64,000 nucleotides of DNA from contig NZ_FRAI01000009.1 of the NCBI RefSeq assembly GCF_900142275.1, positions 32,345 to 96,344 on the forward strand. The letters are read 5' to 3'. Within the stretch, counting starts at the first letter, position 1. Every line of letters starts with the position of its first letter. The stretch is from Anaerobranca californiensis DSM 14826. GTDB taxonomy: Bacteria; Bacillota; Proteinivoracia; Proteinivoracales; Proteinivoracaceae. Made by a program: the position numbers and the translations under genes. The notes under the pieces are model-generated. The model made no database searches. It saw nothing but the letters and a program-made list of their open reading frames with translations, and was not told the origin of the DNA. This document shows positions 25,136 to 36,806 of this stretch, one piece after another.

Positions 25136-26491
25136 ATGGCATTGGAAAAACAAGCATGGGAGAAAATATTACGCTATTTAAGGATAAGGGATAAAGAACG
25201 AACGGATATACTAGACGATCTACTACCCCAAGATTTAGCAGAACAAATTTATAGTTTGCCAAATGAAGAAAAAGTAGAGATATTTGGTTTATTAAATAAT
25301 GAAGAAGCAGCAATTATTTTAGGTGAAATGGAGCTAGAACAACAAGCAAAAATACTTTCACTATTATCACCTAAAGTTGCAGCAGATATTTTATCAGAAA
25401 TGCCTTACGATGATATGACTGACCTTTTAGGTGAACTCAAAGAAGATTTGAAAAACAAAATTTTAAGTTATATGCAAAGTGATGATGCTGAAGAAGTAAG
25501 GGAGCTGCTAGAATATCCTAAAGACTCTGCTGGTGGTATTATGACCACAGAGTTTATAGCCTTTAAAGAAACTTTAACTGTAAAAGAAGCTATTAAAACA
25601 TTAAGGGAATTGGCACCTTCAGCGGAAACAGCTTACTATATCTATGTTGTTGATGAAGATGAGAAATTAGTAGGGGTTGTTTCATTAAGGGAGTTAATTA
25701 TTGCCGATGAGAATCAAATTTTAAGGGAAATAATGAGGACTAATGTCGTAAGTGTACAAGTGGATACTGACCAAGAGCAGGTTGCTCAAATGGTACAAAA
25801 ATATAACTTCCTAGCAATTCCCGTAACCGATAAAGATAATAAGCTCCTAGGTATCATTACTGTAGACGATATCATGGATGTAATAGAAGAAGAAACTACA
25901 GAAGATATCTACCACTTAGTAGGTACTTCAGAAGTAGAGGGAACTACATTAGTAGAAGCAAAACCGATCTCTATTGCAAAAACCCGTCTACCTTGGCTAA
26001 TTATCTGTCTTTTAGGCGGATTATTTTCTGGAAGTGTAATTTCCGTTTATGAAGAGACATTAAACGCCATTGTAGCTTTAGCATTCTTTATTCCAGTTAT
26101 AATGGATATGGGTGGAAATGTCGGTTCCCAATCTTCCACAGTTTTTGTAAGGGGAGTGGCAACCGGTGAAATACCAGCAAATAAGATGTTTAGATATTTC
26201 CTAAAAGAAATTAGAGTAGGTTTGATTATGGGGCTAATATGTGGCTTAACTATTGCTTTAGCTGCTTCTTTATGGCAAGGGTTACCTATCTTAGGATTAG
26301 TAGTTGGAATTTCTATGTTTTGTACAGTGACTTTGGCAGCAACTATTGGTACATTAGTGCCTTTAATCTTTACGAGATTCGGTATTGATCCAGCTGTTAC
26401 TGCAGGTCCCTTTGTAACAACCATTAAAGATGTAACGGGATTATTGATTTACTTCTATATCGCTACAGTTTTTATGGAATATTTGATGTAA
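25136..26491 (+). CDS. mgtE: Magnesium transporter MgtE
   Basis: MgtE is a Mg2+ channel of the cytoplasmic membrane. The 451 residues show the N-terminal superhelical domain, with repeats such as LDDLLPQDLAEQIYSL and LLSPKVAADILSEMPYDD. Two CBS domains follow (about 135-255) and then five membrane helices containing the pore segment PVIMDMGGNVGSQSSTVFVRG. The start follows GAAAGGGGTGAGTTAA. Expression is very likely set by the M-box upstream. Confidence 0.97.
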   Translation: MALEKQAWEKILRYLRIRDKERTDILDDLLPQDLAEQIYSLPNEEKVEIFGLLNNEEAAIILGEMELEQQAKILSLLSPKVAADILSEMPYDDMTDLLGELKEDLKNKILSYMQSDDAEEVRELLEYPKDSAGGIMTTEFIAFKETLTVKEAIKTLRELAPSAETAYYIYVVDEDEKLVGVVSLRELIIADENQILREIMRTNVVSVQVDTDQEQVAQMVQKYNFLAIPVTDKDNKLLGIITVDDIMDVIEEETTEDIYHLVGTSEVEGTTLVEAKPISIAKTRLPWLIICLLGGLFSGSVISVYEETLNAIVALAFFIPVIMDMGGNVGSQSSTVFVRGVATGEIPANKMFRYFLKEIRVGLIMGLICGLTIALAASLWQGLPILGLVVGISMFCTVTLAATIGTLVPLIFTRFGIDPAVTAGPFVTTIKDVTGLLIYFYIATVFMEYLM

Positions 26492-26492
26492 C

Positions 26493-26516
26493 AAAAGCAC
26501 CTTCTGGTGCTTTTTC
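26493..26516 (+). terminator. Rho-independent terminator after mgtE
   Basis: AAAAGCACC-TTCT-GGTGCTTTTT is a perfect stem with a T tail. Confidence 0.9.
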
Positions 26517-26589
26517 TATTGACATTAGCACTTCAAATATATACTATTAATAATATAAATTATCCAAGGGTTAAAATGCTAAATAAAAG

Positions 26590-26618
26590 TTGTACAGAAG
26601 TTAAATTAGTGATATAAT
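26590..26618 (+). promoter_or_regulatory. Sigma-A promoter of asnS
   Basis: TTGTAC, a 17-base spacer and a perfect TATAAT lie 34 bases before the asnS start codon. Confidence 0.65.
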
Positions 26619-26652
26619 TTACAGAAAACTTGTTGTATTTGGAGGTAAGCTT

Positions 26653-27945
26653 ATGGTAGAGACGAGAATAGCCGATATAGCCAAACATGAAGGACAGGAA
26701 GTAATAATTAAAGGTTGGCTTTATAACAAAAGATCTTCCGGTAAAATCCAGTTTTTACAAATCCGTGATGGTTCTGGATTTATCCAAGGTGTAATGGTAA
26801 AAAATGAAGTAGGGGAAGAAATCTTCAATAAAGTTAAAGAAATTACCCAAGAATCTTCCATCATCGTCTATGGTACAGTAAAAAGAGAGGAAAGGGCACC
26901 TAGTGGTTTTGAATTATTATTAAAGGATGTAGAACTCGTTCACTTAGCCCCTACATACCCAATCGCTAAAAAAGAACATGGGGTGGACTTCCTAATGGAC
27001 CACCGCCATCTCTGGCTCCGTTCCCCTCGACAAGTGGCGATCATGAGGGTAAGAAACACCATTGTCAATGCTGCCAGAGAATTTTTCGATAAAAATGGCT
27101 TCACTTTAATTGATGCTCCAATTTTAACCCCTTCCGCTTGCGAAGGAACTACTAACCTCTTTGAAACTGAATACTTTGATACTAAAGCATATCTATCTCA
27201 AAGTGGACAATTATATATGGAAGCAGCGGCTATGGCTTTAGGAAAGGTTTACTGCTTTGGTCCGACATTTAGGGCAGAAAAATCTAAAACCCGCCGTCAC
27301 CTAATTGAGTTTTGGATGATTGAACCGGAAATGGCCTATGTAGAATTTGAAGAAAATTTACAAGTTCAAGAACAATTTGTTTCATATATCGTAGAAAAAG
27401 TTCTAGAAAAAAATCGCCAAGACCTTAAAGTACTAGATAGGGATATTTCTAAATTAGAAAACATTAAAGCTCCTTTCCCTAGAATTACTTATGATGATGC
27501 AATTAAATTATTACAGGAAAAAGGTGAAGATATTCAATGGGGAGATGACTTTGGAGCCCCCCATGAAACAATAATTGCCGAATCCTTTGATAAACCGGTG
27601 TTTGTTACCCACTACCCCACTGATATAAAAGCCTTTTACATGAAACCCCATCCTCAAAGGCCAGAGGTAGTATTGGCAGCTGATTTAATTGCCCCTGAAG
27701 GATATGGAGAAATAATTGGCGGTAGTGAAAGGATTGCTGATTTAGACCTGCTTTTAAAGAGGATTGAAGAACACAATCTTCCAAAGGAAGCTTACCAATG
27801 GTACATTGATTTAAGGACCTATGGCTCTGTACCCCACTCCGGTTTTGGCCTAGGTTTAGAAAGGACAGTAGCTTGGATTTGTGGATTAGATCATGTCAGG
27901 GAAACTATTCCATTCCCAAGATTATTAAACAGACTTTACCCATAA
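26653..27945 (+). CDS. asnS: Asparagine--tRNA ligase
   Basis: This class II aminoacyl-tRNA synthetase charges tRNA-Asn. The 430 residues have the N-terminal OB-fold anticodon-binding domain ([24 protein letters not shown]). The catalytic core shows motif 2 [27 protein letters not shown] and motif 3 [16 protein letters not shown]. The sequence pattern is AsnRS rather than AspRS. The start ATG follows TTGGAGGTAAGCTT. It is monocistronic, with its own promoter and terminator. Confidence 0.96.
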   Translation: MVETRIADIAKHEGQEVIIKGWLYNKRSSGKIQFLQIRDGSGFIQGVMVKNEVGEEIFNKVKEITQESSIIVYGTVKREERAPSGFELLLKDVELVHLAPTYPIAKKEHGVDFLMDHRHLWLRSPRQVAIMRVRNTIVNAAREFFDKNGFTLIDAPILTPSACEGTTNLFETEYFDTKAYLSQSGQLYMEAAAMALGKVYCFGPTFRAEKSKTRRHLIEFWMIEPEMAYVEFEENLQVQEQFVSYIVEKVLEKNRQDLKVLDRDISKLENIKAPFPRITYDDAIKLLQEKGEDIQWGDDFGAPHETIIAESFDKPVFVTHYPTDIKAFYMKPHPQRPEVVLAADLIAPEGYGEIIGGSERIADLDLLLKRIEEHNLPKEAYQWYIDLRTYGSVPHSGFGLGLERTVAWICGLDHVRETIPFPRLLNRLYP

Positions 27946-27948
27946 AAG

Positions 27949-27976
27949 AAAACCGTGGAAAACCACGGTTTTTTTC
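27949..27976 (+). terminator. Rho-independent terminator after asnS
   Basis: AAACCGTGG-AAA-CCACGGTTT followed by a T-run. Confidence 0.9.
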
Positions 27977-28081
27977 TGTATATTCCCTTTTGGAAGAAAA
28001 TATATAAAATATTAGAAGGGTTTTAACTTTCTGTGTTGAAATTATATTATGTACAATTATCCTCAGGGGAGGTATGGCGAT

Positions 28082-29149
28082 ATGTCTGAAAGGATGAAGG
28101 TTGTAATGAAAAATCATCGGGAAAGGGGAGCAGTTTTAACTGAAAAGGAAATTCCTAAAATAGGGCCTAGGGAAATATTGGTTAAAGTTTTGGCAACTAG
28201 TATTTGTGGTACAGATCTCCATATATATAAGTGGGATCAATGGTCACAAAGGAGGATTAAACCACCTTTAGTCCTAGGTCACGAGTTTGCCGGTGAAGTT
28301 GTTGAGGTTGGTAATGAAGTTGAAAATATCAAAGTGGGGGATGTGGTTTCTGCAGAAACCCACATAGTTTGCGAAGTTTGTGAACTGTGTAGAACAGGGA
28401 ACGCCCATTTATGTAAAGATACTAAAATATTAGGGGTAGATACCCAAGGAACTTTTGCCGAATATGTAGCGTTACCAGCTGTTAATGCTTGGGTAAATCC
28501 CAAGGGAGTAGATCCTGCCTATCTCTCTATCCAAGAACCGTTAGGTAATGCAGTCCAAACTTTATTGGCAGGGGAAATTATCGGTAAAACCGTCGCTGTA
28601 GTAGGTTGTGGACCTATCGGTATATTCGCCGTTGCCGTAGCAAAAGCAGTAGGAGCCGCTAAAGTTATTGCTTTGGAAGTAAATGATTATCGTTTAAACT
28701 TAGCTAAAGAATTGGGAGCAGATGTAATAATTAACCCTAAATTAGAAGACCCTATAATTAAAGTATTAGAAGAAACGGAAGGTTTAGGGGTAGATGTTGT
28801 TGCAGAAATGTCAGGAAATCCCACTGCTTTGAAGGAAAGTTTAAAATATGTTAAACTAGGGGGAAGGGTTTCCCTATTAGGTATTCCTGCTGAAGAAGTT
28901 TCAATAGATATCGCCAATGATGTTGTTTTTAAAGGAATAACCCTACAAGGTATAGTTGGTAGAAAAATGTACCAAACTTGGTACCAAGTTAAAGGTTTAA
29001 TTCAATCGGGTAGGTTAAATCTCGCTCCTGTAGTTACCCATCGACTACCTTTAGAAGAATTCCAAAATGCCTTTGAACTAATGGAAAGGGGTCAATGTGG
29101 TAAAGTAGTCCTATATCCAGATCCCAAAATCTTAGAACAGTATAAATAA
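28082..29149 (+). CDS. tdh: L-threonine 3-dehydrogenase
   Basis: Tdh oxidises L-threonine to 2-amino-3-oxobutyrate with NAD+. The protein is a zinc-dependent medium-chain dehydrogenase. It has the catalytic-zinc motif [15 protein letters not shown] and [12 protein letters not shown], a structural-zinc loop [15 protein letters not shown] and a Rossmann motif [17 protein letters not shown]. The frame is open from 28049, but ATG 28082 has GGGGAGG nine bases ahead and gives 355 residues. The next gene, kbl, completes the two-step pathway, 13 bases downstream. Confidence 0.95.
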   Translation: MSERMKVVMKNHRERGAVLTEKEIPKIGPREILVKVLATSICGTDLHIYKWDQWSQRRIKPPLVLGHEFAGEVVEVGNEVENIKVGDVVSAETHIVCEVCELCRTGNAHLCKDTKILGVDTQGTFAEYVALPAVNAWVNPKGVDPAYLSIQEPLGNAVQTLLAGEIIGKTVAVVGCGPIGIFAVAVAKAVGAAKVIALEVNDYRLNLAKELGADVIINPKLEDPIIKVLEETEGLGVDVVAEMSGNPTALKESLKYVKLGGRVSLLGIPAEEVSIDIANDVVFKGITLQGIVGRKMYQTWYQVKGLIQSGRLNLAPVVTHRLPLEEFQNAFELMERGQCGKVVLYPDPKILEQYK

Positions 29150-29162
29150 GGAGGAGAAAATT

Positions 29163-30338
29163 ATGAGGCTATCCTTTTTAGAAGAAAAAATTACAGGATT
29201 AAAAGAAGCAGGGGTTTATCGGAAATTGCCGGTATTAGAAGGCCCCAATGAAGCGGAAATAATTTTAAATGGGCAAAGGGTTATTAATTTGTCTTCTAAC
29301 AATTATTTAGGTTTTGCCAATCACCCTAAACTCAAACAAGCTGCCATTGAAGCAGTGGAAAAATACGGTGTAGGTGCTGGGGCAGTTAGGACAATTGTCG
29401 GAAATATGGACCTCCATGAAGAATTAGAAAAATTATTAGCAGAATTTAAAAGGGAAGAAGCGGTGATGGTTTTTCAATCTGGATTTAATTGTAATACCGG
29501 GACCATTCAGGCTATTGTAGAAAAGGGTGACTTAATCGTTTCCGATGAACTAAACCATGCCAGTATCATTGATGGCTGTCGTTTAAGCAGAGCCGATAAA
29601 ACTATATATAAACACTGTGATATGGAAGATTTAGAGAGGGTCCTTAAAGAAAACAGGGATAAGTATCGAAATGTCTTGATTATTACCGATGGGGTATTCA
29701 GTATGGATGGAGATATTGCCCCTTTACCAGAAATCGTTAAATTAGCAGAAAAATATAATGCTTTAACTTATGTCGATGACGCCCATGGTTCTGGAGTTTT
29801 GGGGGAAAGTGGTCGGGGAACGGTAGATCACTTTCACCTCCACGGTAAAGTTGATTTTACCATTGGTACCCTTTCAAAAGCAATTGGTGTTATCGGCGGT
29901 TATGTAGCCGGTAGTGAAGTGATGAAAGATTGGCTATTACATAGGGGTAGACCTTTACTATTTAGTACATCTCTACCACCGGCAGCGGTGGCTCCTATCA
30001 TAGTCGCAATAAAAGAACTTATGAGAACAACGGAGTATACTGAAAGACTTTGGGATAATGCCCGCTATTTTAAAGCCCGTTTAGGAGAACTAGGATTTGA
30101 CTTAGGTAAAAGCCAAACTCCCATAACCCCTGTAATAATTGGCAATGAAGCTAAAACAATGGAGTTTAGCCGTAAACTCTTAGAAAAAGGGGTCTTTGTA
30201 TCTGGAATTGTCTTCCCTACAGTTCCTAAGGGAACAGGTAGAGTTCGCTGTATGGTAACGGCAGGACATACTAAAGAACAATTAGATAAAGCTATCGCTG
30301 TATTTAAAGAAGTCGGTCACCAAATGGGAATAATTTAG
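29163..30338 (+). CDS. kbl: Glycine C-acetyltransferase (2-amino-3-ketobutyrate CoA ligase)
   Basis: Kbl converts 2-amino-3-oxobutyrate and CoA to glycine and acetyl-CoA, so tdh-kbl together turn threonine into glycine plus acetyl-CoA. The 391 residues are a PLP enzyme of the alpha-oxoamine synthase family. Motifs are [44 protein letters not shown] and the Schiff-base lysine in [16 protein letters not shown]. The start follows AAGGAGGAGAAAATT. It is the second gene of the operon. Confidence 0.95.
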   Translation: MRLSFLEEKITGLKEAGVYRKLPVLEGPNEAEIILNGQRVINLSSNNYLGFANHPKLKQAAIEAVEKYGVGAGAVRTIVGNMDLHEELEKLLAEFKREEAVMVFQSGFNCNTGTIQAIVEKGDLIVSDELNHASIIDGCRLSRADKTIYKHCDMEDLERVLKENRDKYRNVLIITDGVFSMDGDIAPLPEIVKLAEKYNALTYVDDAHGSGVLGESGRGTVDHFHLHGKVDFTIGTLSKAIGVIGGYVAGSEVMKDWLLHRGRPLLFSTSLPPAAVAPIIVAIKELMRTTEYTERLWDNARYFKARLGELGFDLGKSQTPITPVIIGNEAKTMEFSRKLLEKGVFVSGIVFPTVPKGTGRVRCMVTAGHTKEQLDKAIAVFKEVGHQMGII

Positions 30339-30419
30339 TAAAATTTTTGCCTAGCATGGGAACATTCATGGAAAATAAATCGTCTAAAGGGTACCAATAA
30401 GTGTAAGGAGGAGAAGAAA

Positions 30420-32213
30420 ATGAAAAGGAGCTTATCCTTGTTAATAATAACTATACTACTTTTATCTATTACTGGCTGTGTAGAACCCACCAGTTCCCAT
30501 GCTAACAATCCGTTACCAAAGGTAAACAGTTTGGCAAATCTCAATAGACTCCTTAAAAATAGTCAGAGATATTGGGGGATTAGATCTAGTGCAGAAATAG
30601 CTTTAGATTCTGCAGAAAAGCAACCTAGTACTAGAGATTACTCTTCAACTAATGTCCAAGTTAAAGGAATTGATGAAGGAGATATTATTAAAATAGATGG
30701 TGAATACTTATATCAAATTGTAGGTAGTGAAATAGTAATCACCCGCCTATATCCCGTTGAAGAAGGGAAAATAGTAGGAAAAATAACTTTTAAAGAAAAT
30801 ATCAGCCCCCAAGAACTGTTTATTGATGGAGATAAATTGGTGGTTATAGGATATAAGTACGATTATTCAACATTTGATGGGCCAATTTTCCACAGAAGAG
30901 GTTTTTTCTATGGTGATTTTACTCTAGTTTTAGTCTATGATATCTCACAGCCTGACAAACCGAAACTTACCAGGGAGTTAGAAGTAGAAGGACATTTATT
31001 ATCTACTAGAAAAAAGGATTCTCACCTTTATTTGATTACTAACAAATACCTGTTTTCTACGGAACTTTCAGCAAACCCTGCTCCTAGGTACAAAGACTCC
31101 GCTAAAGGGGAAGGAGAAGAACAAAAGAAATTAGAAGAAATATCTTATTTCCCACAAGGAGAACTTTCAGGTTTTATCAATATAGTGGCCTTTTCTATTA
31201 AAGATGATAAAAAAGAAGCTACTATAGAAACCTTTTTAGGTAATGGCCATAATATCTATATGTCCCATGAAAACCTGTATATCGCCCTTACCACTGATAA
31301 TGCCACTTTAATCCATAAATTTGCTATAGATAAACAAAATATAACCTATAAAGGACAAGGTAAAGTTTCCGGGTGGGTGTTGAATCAATTTTCCATGGAT
31401 GAATATGGAGGATATTTCCGCATAGCAACTACCAGTCACCGGAATGAATCATTAAACAACCTTTATGTCCTCGATGAAAATATGAAAACAGTAGGTAAAC
31501 TGGAAAATTTAGCACCTACAGAGCGAATCTATGCTGCAAGATTTATCGGTGATAAGGCCTATCTTATAACTTTTGAAATAATTGACCCACTTTTTGTTAT
31601 TGATCTAAAAAATCCTAAGTCCCCTAAAGTTTTAGGAGAACTGAAAATACCTGGATTTAGTAATTATCTCCACCCTATCGATGAAAACCATCTATTAGGG
31701 ATAGGGAGAGATACTACGGTAACAAATATTTGGGGTAGAGAAATGGCAGTAGAGTTGGGGATAAGACTTACTATTTTTGATGTAACTGATCCTAATAATC
31801 CTAAAGAAAAATTTGTAGAAACTATTGGCGGTAGGGGAACCTACTCAGAAGCCTTATACAACCATAAAGCAGTATATTATCACAACAATCGCTTGGCATT
31901 TCCAGTATGGGAAACTAAAGAAGTTATTAACCCATCTGACAGGGATTCAGCGGTATCAGATATAGATTATAGCATCTCCTTTATTGGAGCATACATCTAT
32001 GAAATCAGTACTGAAACTGGCTTTAAATTAGGAGCTAAATTTTCCCATTTTAACTCTGAACAACAGGAAAACCTCTATGAAAAATGGTTTTTCGATTCTA
32101 ATATTAAAAGAATTGTCAGTATAGAAGATTATATTTATACTATTTCAGATAGTGAAATCCAAATTCATAATATCGCTGATTACCAAACAATCAAAACTAT
32201 AAAAATTCAATAG
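30420..32213 (+). CDS. Beta-propeller domain lipoprotein
   Basis: The 597-residue protein has a lipoprotein signal (MKRSLSLLIITILLLSITGC) with a clear lipobox. Next comes a short linker and then the motif TNVQVKGIDEGDIIKIDGEYLYQI, the hallmark of the secreted beta-propeller family (Pfam Beta_propel) as I recall it. Repeated strands such as HLYLITNKYLF and KAYLITFEIIDPLFVIDL fit propeller blades. It is attached outside the membrane. The function is unknown; family members sometimes sit near peptidases, but none is adjacent here. The start follows AAGGAGGAGAAGAAA. Confidence 0.82.
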   Translation: MKRSLSLLIITILLLSITGCVEPTSSHANNPLPKVNSLANLNRLLKNSQRYWGIRSSAEIALDSAEKQPSTRDYSSTNVQVKGIDEGDIIKIDGEYLYQIVGSEIVITRLYPVEEGKIVGKITFKENISPQELFIDGDKLVVIGYKYDYSTFDGPIFHRRGFFYGDFTLVLVYDISQPDKPKLTRELEVEGHLLSTRKKDSHLYLITNKYLFSTELSANPAPRYKDSAKGEGEEQKKLEEISYFPQGELSGFINIVAFSIKDDKKEATIETFLGNGHNIYMSHENLYIALTTDNATLIHKFAIDKQNITYKGQGKVSGWVLNQFSMDEYGGYFRIATTSHRNESLNNLYVLDENMKTVGKLENLAPTERIYAARFIGDKAYLITFEIIDPLFVIDLKNPKSPKVLGELKIPGFSNYLHPIDENHLLGIGRDTTVTNIWGREMAVELGIRLTIFDVTDPNNPKEKFVETIGGRGTYSEALYNHKAVYYHNNRLAFPVWETKEVINPSDRDSAVSDIDYSISFIGAYIYEISTETGFKLGAKFSHFNSEQQENLYEKWFFDSNIKRIVSIEDYIYTISDSEIQIHNIADYQTIKTIKIQ

Positions 32214-32247
32214 ACTAAGTTTTAAAGCAATAAGATGAAATGATAAT

Positions 32248-32286
32248 GGCATGCTTTATCTTAAATGGGATAAGGCATGCCTTTTA
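32248..32286 (+). terminator. Rho-independent terminator after the beta-propeller gene
   Basis: GGCATGCTTTATC and GATAAGGCATGCC pair over 13 positions with one G-T pair, then TTTT. Confidence 0.8.
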
Positions 32287-32336
32287 GTAAACTAACAGAT
32301 AATTAGGATAAATATTATCCTGAGAGGAGGGAAGGT

Positions 32337-34178
32337 ATGGATAATATAATAACAGCTATAAATTCATTCCATCAAGGGGAAAACTTCCAAGCATATAAAA
32401 TTTTTGGTGCCCATCCTACCCATGAAGGGGTAAAGTTTACCCTTTGGGCTCCCAATGCACAGAAAGTCAGTGTCGTTGGAAATTTCAATAACTGGGATGG
32501 TAATAATCATCAAATGGAGAAAATTAGTGAAGAAGTATGGCAAATCAATATTCCTGGGTTACAAAAGGGGGAAATATATAAATACAAAATAACAACTAAA
32601 GATGGTAGGGTAATATTAAAAGCAGATCCCTTTGCCTTTTACTCAGAAGTGAGACCAGCTACTGCATCTGTAGTTGCCGGATTAGAAGGATATCCATGGA
32701 ATGATCAAAGGTGGCAGGAAAGGAAAAATAACACTGATGTTTACCAAGGACCCCTCTCCATTTATGAAGTACACCTTGGCACTTGGAAAAGAAAAAATGG
32801 CAATTTAATGAATTATCGGGAGTTAGTCCATGAGCTTGTCCCTTATGTGAAAGAAATGGGCTATACCCATTTAGAACTTATGCCAGTGATGGAACATCCC
32901 TTTGATGGTTCTTGGGGTTACCAAGTAACTGGATTTTACAGCCCAACTAGTAGATATGGGACAATCTCTGACTTAAAATACTTTATCGATTATTGTCATC
33001 AAAATCAAATTGGTGTTATTTTAGATTGGGTACCTAGCCATTTCTGTCGAGATGATCATGGTCTGAGGATGTTTGATGGCAGTCCATGTTTTGAAAATGA
33101 AAATCCTAAAAGGGCAGATAATCCCCAGTGGGGGACAAGCAATTTCGATTATGGAAAAGGGGAGGTTATAAGTTTTCTCATCTCCAATGCCCTTTATTGG
33201 ATAAAAGAATTTCACGCCGATGGGTTAAGGGTTGATGCTGTCGCCAATATACTTTACTTAGATTTTTGCAAAGACCCCCAAGATTTTGTTCCTAATAAGT
33301 ACGGTACCAATGAAAACCTAGAAGGAATAGAATTTCTAAAAAAACTAAATACAGTTGTTAAAAACCACTGTCCCAATACTTTAATGATAGCGGAAGATTC
33401 TTCCATTTTTCCTAAAGTTACCGGCAATGTCGAAGAAGGGGGTTTAGGTTTTACATATAAATGGAATTTAGGTTGGATGAATGATACATTAAATTATATG
33501 TCCCACCCCTGGCCTAGAAAGGCTGAAAAACATCATCAAATGACTTTTTCATTAACTTACAGCTTTTTAGAAAAATTCCTCCTCCCCTTATCCCATGACG
33601 AAGTTGTCCATGGTAAAAAGTCTTTGATAGATAAAATGGATGGGGATTATTGGCAGAAATTTGCCGCCCTCAGGACTTACTATGGTTTTCAATATACCCA
33701 CCCGGGGAAAAAACTATTATTTATGGGTGGAGAGTTCGGTCAATTTATCGAATGGCGGGATTATGAACAATTAGAGTGGCATTTGTTAGAATTTGAATTA
33801 CACAAAAAGTTACAGTCCTTTGTCAAAGACTTAAATCATTTTTACCAAAGGGAAACAACCCTTTGGGAGTTAGATTACGGATGGAATGGTTTTCAATGGC
33901 TAGAAGCAGATGATAAAGAAAACAGCATCTATGTATATCAAAGAATGGACAATAGAGGAAATGTTTTAATAGTAATTTGCAACTTTACTCCTAATGTCCA
34001 CCACCATTACTCCTTTGGAGTAATTACAAATGGAGTATATGAAGAAGTGTTTAATAGTGATTTAGAGAAATATGGCGGTTCAAACCTTTACAATGGTTTA
34101 CCCCTTACTTCAAAAAACAATATTTTAACAGCCCTTATACCGCCTTTAGCCATCATTTGTTTGAAGCTAAAAAAATAA
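32337..34178 (+). CDS. glgB: 1,4-alpha-glucan branching enzyme
   Basis: GlgB makes alpha-1,6 branches in glycogen. The 613 residues begin with a CBM48 module (GVKFTLWAPNAQKVSVVGNFNNWDG). A GH13 barrel follows with the nucleophile D300 in GLRVDAVANILY, the acid/base E353 in MIAEDSS and the transition-state Asp in LPLSHDEVVHG. The acid/base motif reads AEDS instead of the more common AEES. The start follows GAGAGGAGGGAAGGT. No other glycogen gene lies within the window. Confidence 0.96.
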   Translation: MDNIITAINSFHQGENFQAYKIFGAHPTHEGVKFTLWAPNAQKVSVVGNFNNWDGNNHQMEKISEEVWQINIPGLQKGEIYKYKITTKDGRVILKADPFAFYSEVRPATASVVAGLEGYPWNDQRWQERKNNTDVYQGPLSIYEVHLGTWKRKNGNLMNYRELVHELVPYVKEMGYTHLELMPVMEHPFDGSWGYQVTGFYSPTSRYGTISDLKYFIDYCHQNQIGVILDWVPSHFCRDDHGLRMFDGSPCFENENPKRADNPQWGTSNFDYGKGEVISFLISNALYWIKEFHADGLRVDAVANILYLDFCKDPQDFVPNKYGTNENLEGIEFLKKLNTVVKNHCPNTLMIAEDSSIFPKVTGNVEEGGLGFTYKWNLGWMNDTLNYMSHPWPRKAEKHHQMTFSLTYSFLEKFLLPLSHDEVVHGKKSLIDKMDGDYWQKFAALRTYYGFQYTHPGKKLLFMGGEFGQFIEWRDYEQLEWHLLEFELHKKLQSFVKDLNHFYQRETTLWELDYGWNGFQWLEADDKENSIYVYQRMDNRGNVLIVICNFTPNVHHHYSFGVITNGVYEEVFNSDLEKYGGSNLYNGLPLTSKNNILTALIPPLAIICLKLKK

Positions 34179-34179
34179 T

Positions 34180-34470
34180 TTACTCAATTTCAAAATCCAC
34201 GGATACGATACTTTTACAGATTTTTCTCATATGTTCTACAACAGGTAAATGGACTGGATGGGTAGCATAGTTTTTTAAAGCCTCAAGGTTTTCATGGGTA
34301 GAGATTAACACTAAGTCATAAGCTCTGGGGCTTTCCACCACATTTATTCCTACTTCTAAGGAATTTAAACCTTCGATTTTACCAAACATAGCTAAAATTA
34401 ATTCTTTCGCCCCTTTTAAATTTTCTTCGGTAGGTTCTTCTAATTTAAACATAACCACATGTTTAATCAT
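34180..34470 (-). CDS. Dabb family (stress-responsive alpha/beta barrel) protein
   Basis: The small protein (96 residues) starts MIKHVVMFKLEEPTEEN and contains GLNSLEVGINVVESPRAYDLVLIS and YATHPVHLPVVEHMR. These are the strands and HPxH region of the dimeric Dabb ferredoxin-like fold. I chose the ATG at 34470, since AGGGGTGAAAAA precedes it; the frame is open 39 bases further. The role in cells is unknown. It converges with glgB with one base between the stop codons. Confidence 0.88.
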   Translation of the reverse strand: MIKHVVMFKLEEPTEENLKGAKELILAMFGKIEGLNSLEVGINVVESPRAYDLVLISTHENLEALKNYATHPVHLPVVEHMRKICKSIVSVDFEIE

Positions 34471-34562
34471 TTTTTCACCCCTTATAAGTTTATATTTATA
34501 TTTTACCACTGTTTTTCATTTGAAAAAACTTATAAAATGAATTTAAAATAAATCACAACCCC

Positions 34563-34592
34563 TTGCATATTCACTGGGATTAGTGATATAGT
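34563..34592 (+). promoter_or_regulatory. Candidate sigma-A promoter of mnmA
   Basis: TTGCAT, an 18-base spacer and TATAGT lie 40 bases before the start codon of mnmA. Confidence 0.4.
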
Positions 34593-34631
34593 AAGGGGTA
34601 GTACTTTTTTGTTTACCTAGGGGGAATATAA

Positions 34632-35714
<1,083 letters not shown>

Positions 35715-35733
35715 TTTTGGGGGAGGAACTAAG

Positions 35734-36770
35734 TTGAGGAAAAGACAAAAAAACAAAACAGAAAAAAAGTAGTACTAATTATTGTCGCAGTGCTTTTAAT
35801 ACCTTTTTTAATCTACGGAACTTCTTTCGCATACAGGCTTTATAGCTTATATAACTCAATGTATAGTCCTATCGAAGAAGAGGAAGATTTTGAACCAATA
35901 GATGAAAAAATAATTGAAGAGTTAATTGAAGATGATAAAGTTGATGATGATCAAGAAGATGTACCGTTAAGTCAGGTAGAAAAATATCGAATAGAAGACA
36001 ATGAGTTTTACAGTAAAGAAAGGTCACCTAGGGATCCCGATAAACTCAATATCCTTTTAATCGGTGTAGATGCTAGAAACATAGGGGGAGCAGGCAGGGC
36101 AGACACCATAATGGTGGTTCAATACAACAAAAAAACAAAAAATACTGCGATCCTTTCTATCCCCAGGGATACTTATGTGTTAATTCCTGGTAGGGGTTAT
36201 GATAAAATTAACCATTCCTTTGCCTATGGAAGAACCCGATTATTAAAAGAAACGGTAGAAAATTACTTAGATATCCATATTGACCACTATGTACAGGTAG
36301 ATATGCAATCCTTTGTAAAATCAGTAGATGCCATTGGTGGAATTACAATAAATGTACCGGAAACTATGATAGATTACAATTATAACGTCCTTTTTACAAA
36401 GGGAACCCATCATATGAATGGTGAACAGGTTTTGAGATATGTAGGAGCTAGAAAACTTAAATCCGGTGGTGGCAGTGATTTTGGCCGGATCAATCGGCAA
36501 CAGCAGGTTATAGCTACTATATTAAATAAAGTGATTAAAGAATTTTCCCTAAATCAAACCCTTAAATTGATGGAAGAAATCAGTCCATATATCAGAACAG
36601 ATATCACACCTATGGTTGTAATAAATAACTGGTCAGCATTTACTAGTTTAAATGTTAATAATATCAACATGCAAACATTAACAGGCAAAGGCTTTATCCA
36701 TAATAGAGTCTTTTACTTACGAATTCCCGTTTCTGAAGCTAGAGAGGTAATGAAAAATTTAACAAATTAA
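35734..36770 (+). CDS. LytR-CpsA-Psr (LCP) family protein, frameshifted near its 5' end
   Basis: LCP proteins attach wall polymers to peptidoglycan from undecaprenyl-linked donors. A strong site, GGGGGAGGAACTAAG, precedes TTG 35734, which opens MRKRQKNKTEKK and hits TAG. The -1 frame continues VVLIIVAVLLIPFLIYG (membrane anchor), an acidic linker and the LCP domain, which contains NILLIGVDAR, GRADTIMVV, LSIPRDTYV and VDAIGGITINVPE. Two A7 runs (35747-35753, 35762-35768) lie at the break; one extra A gives a normal 345-residue protein. A start at GTG 35790 would cut the anchor and has no SD sequence. It is probably co-transcribed with mnmA, 20 bases upstream. Confidence 0.85.
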
Positions 36771-36776
36771 TTAAAG

Positions 36777-36806
36777 AAAAACCCACCTTTTTGGCGGGTT
36801 TTTCTT
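36777..36806. terminator. Bidirectional terminator between the LCP and SpoIID-like genes
   Basis: AGAAAAACCC and GGGTTTTTCT flank a loop and give A- and T-runs on both strands, between converging genes. Confidence 0.85.
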
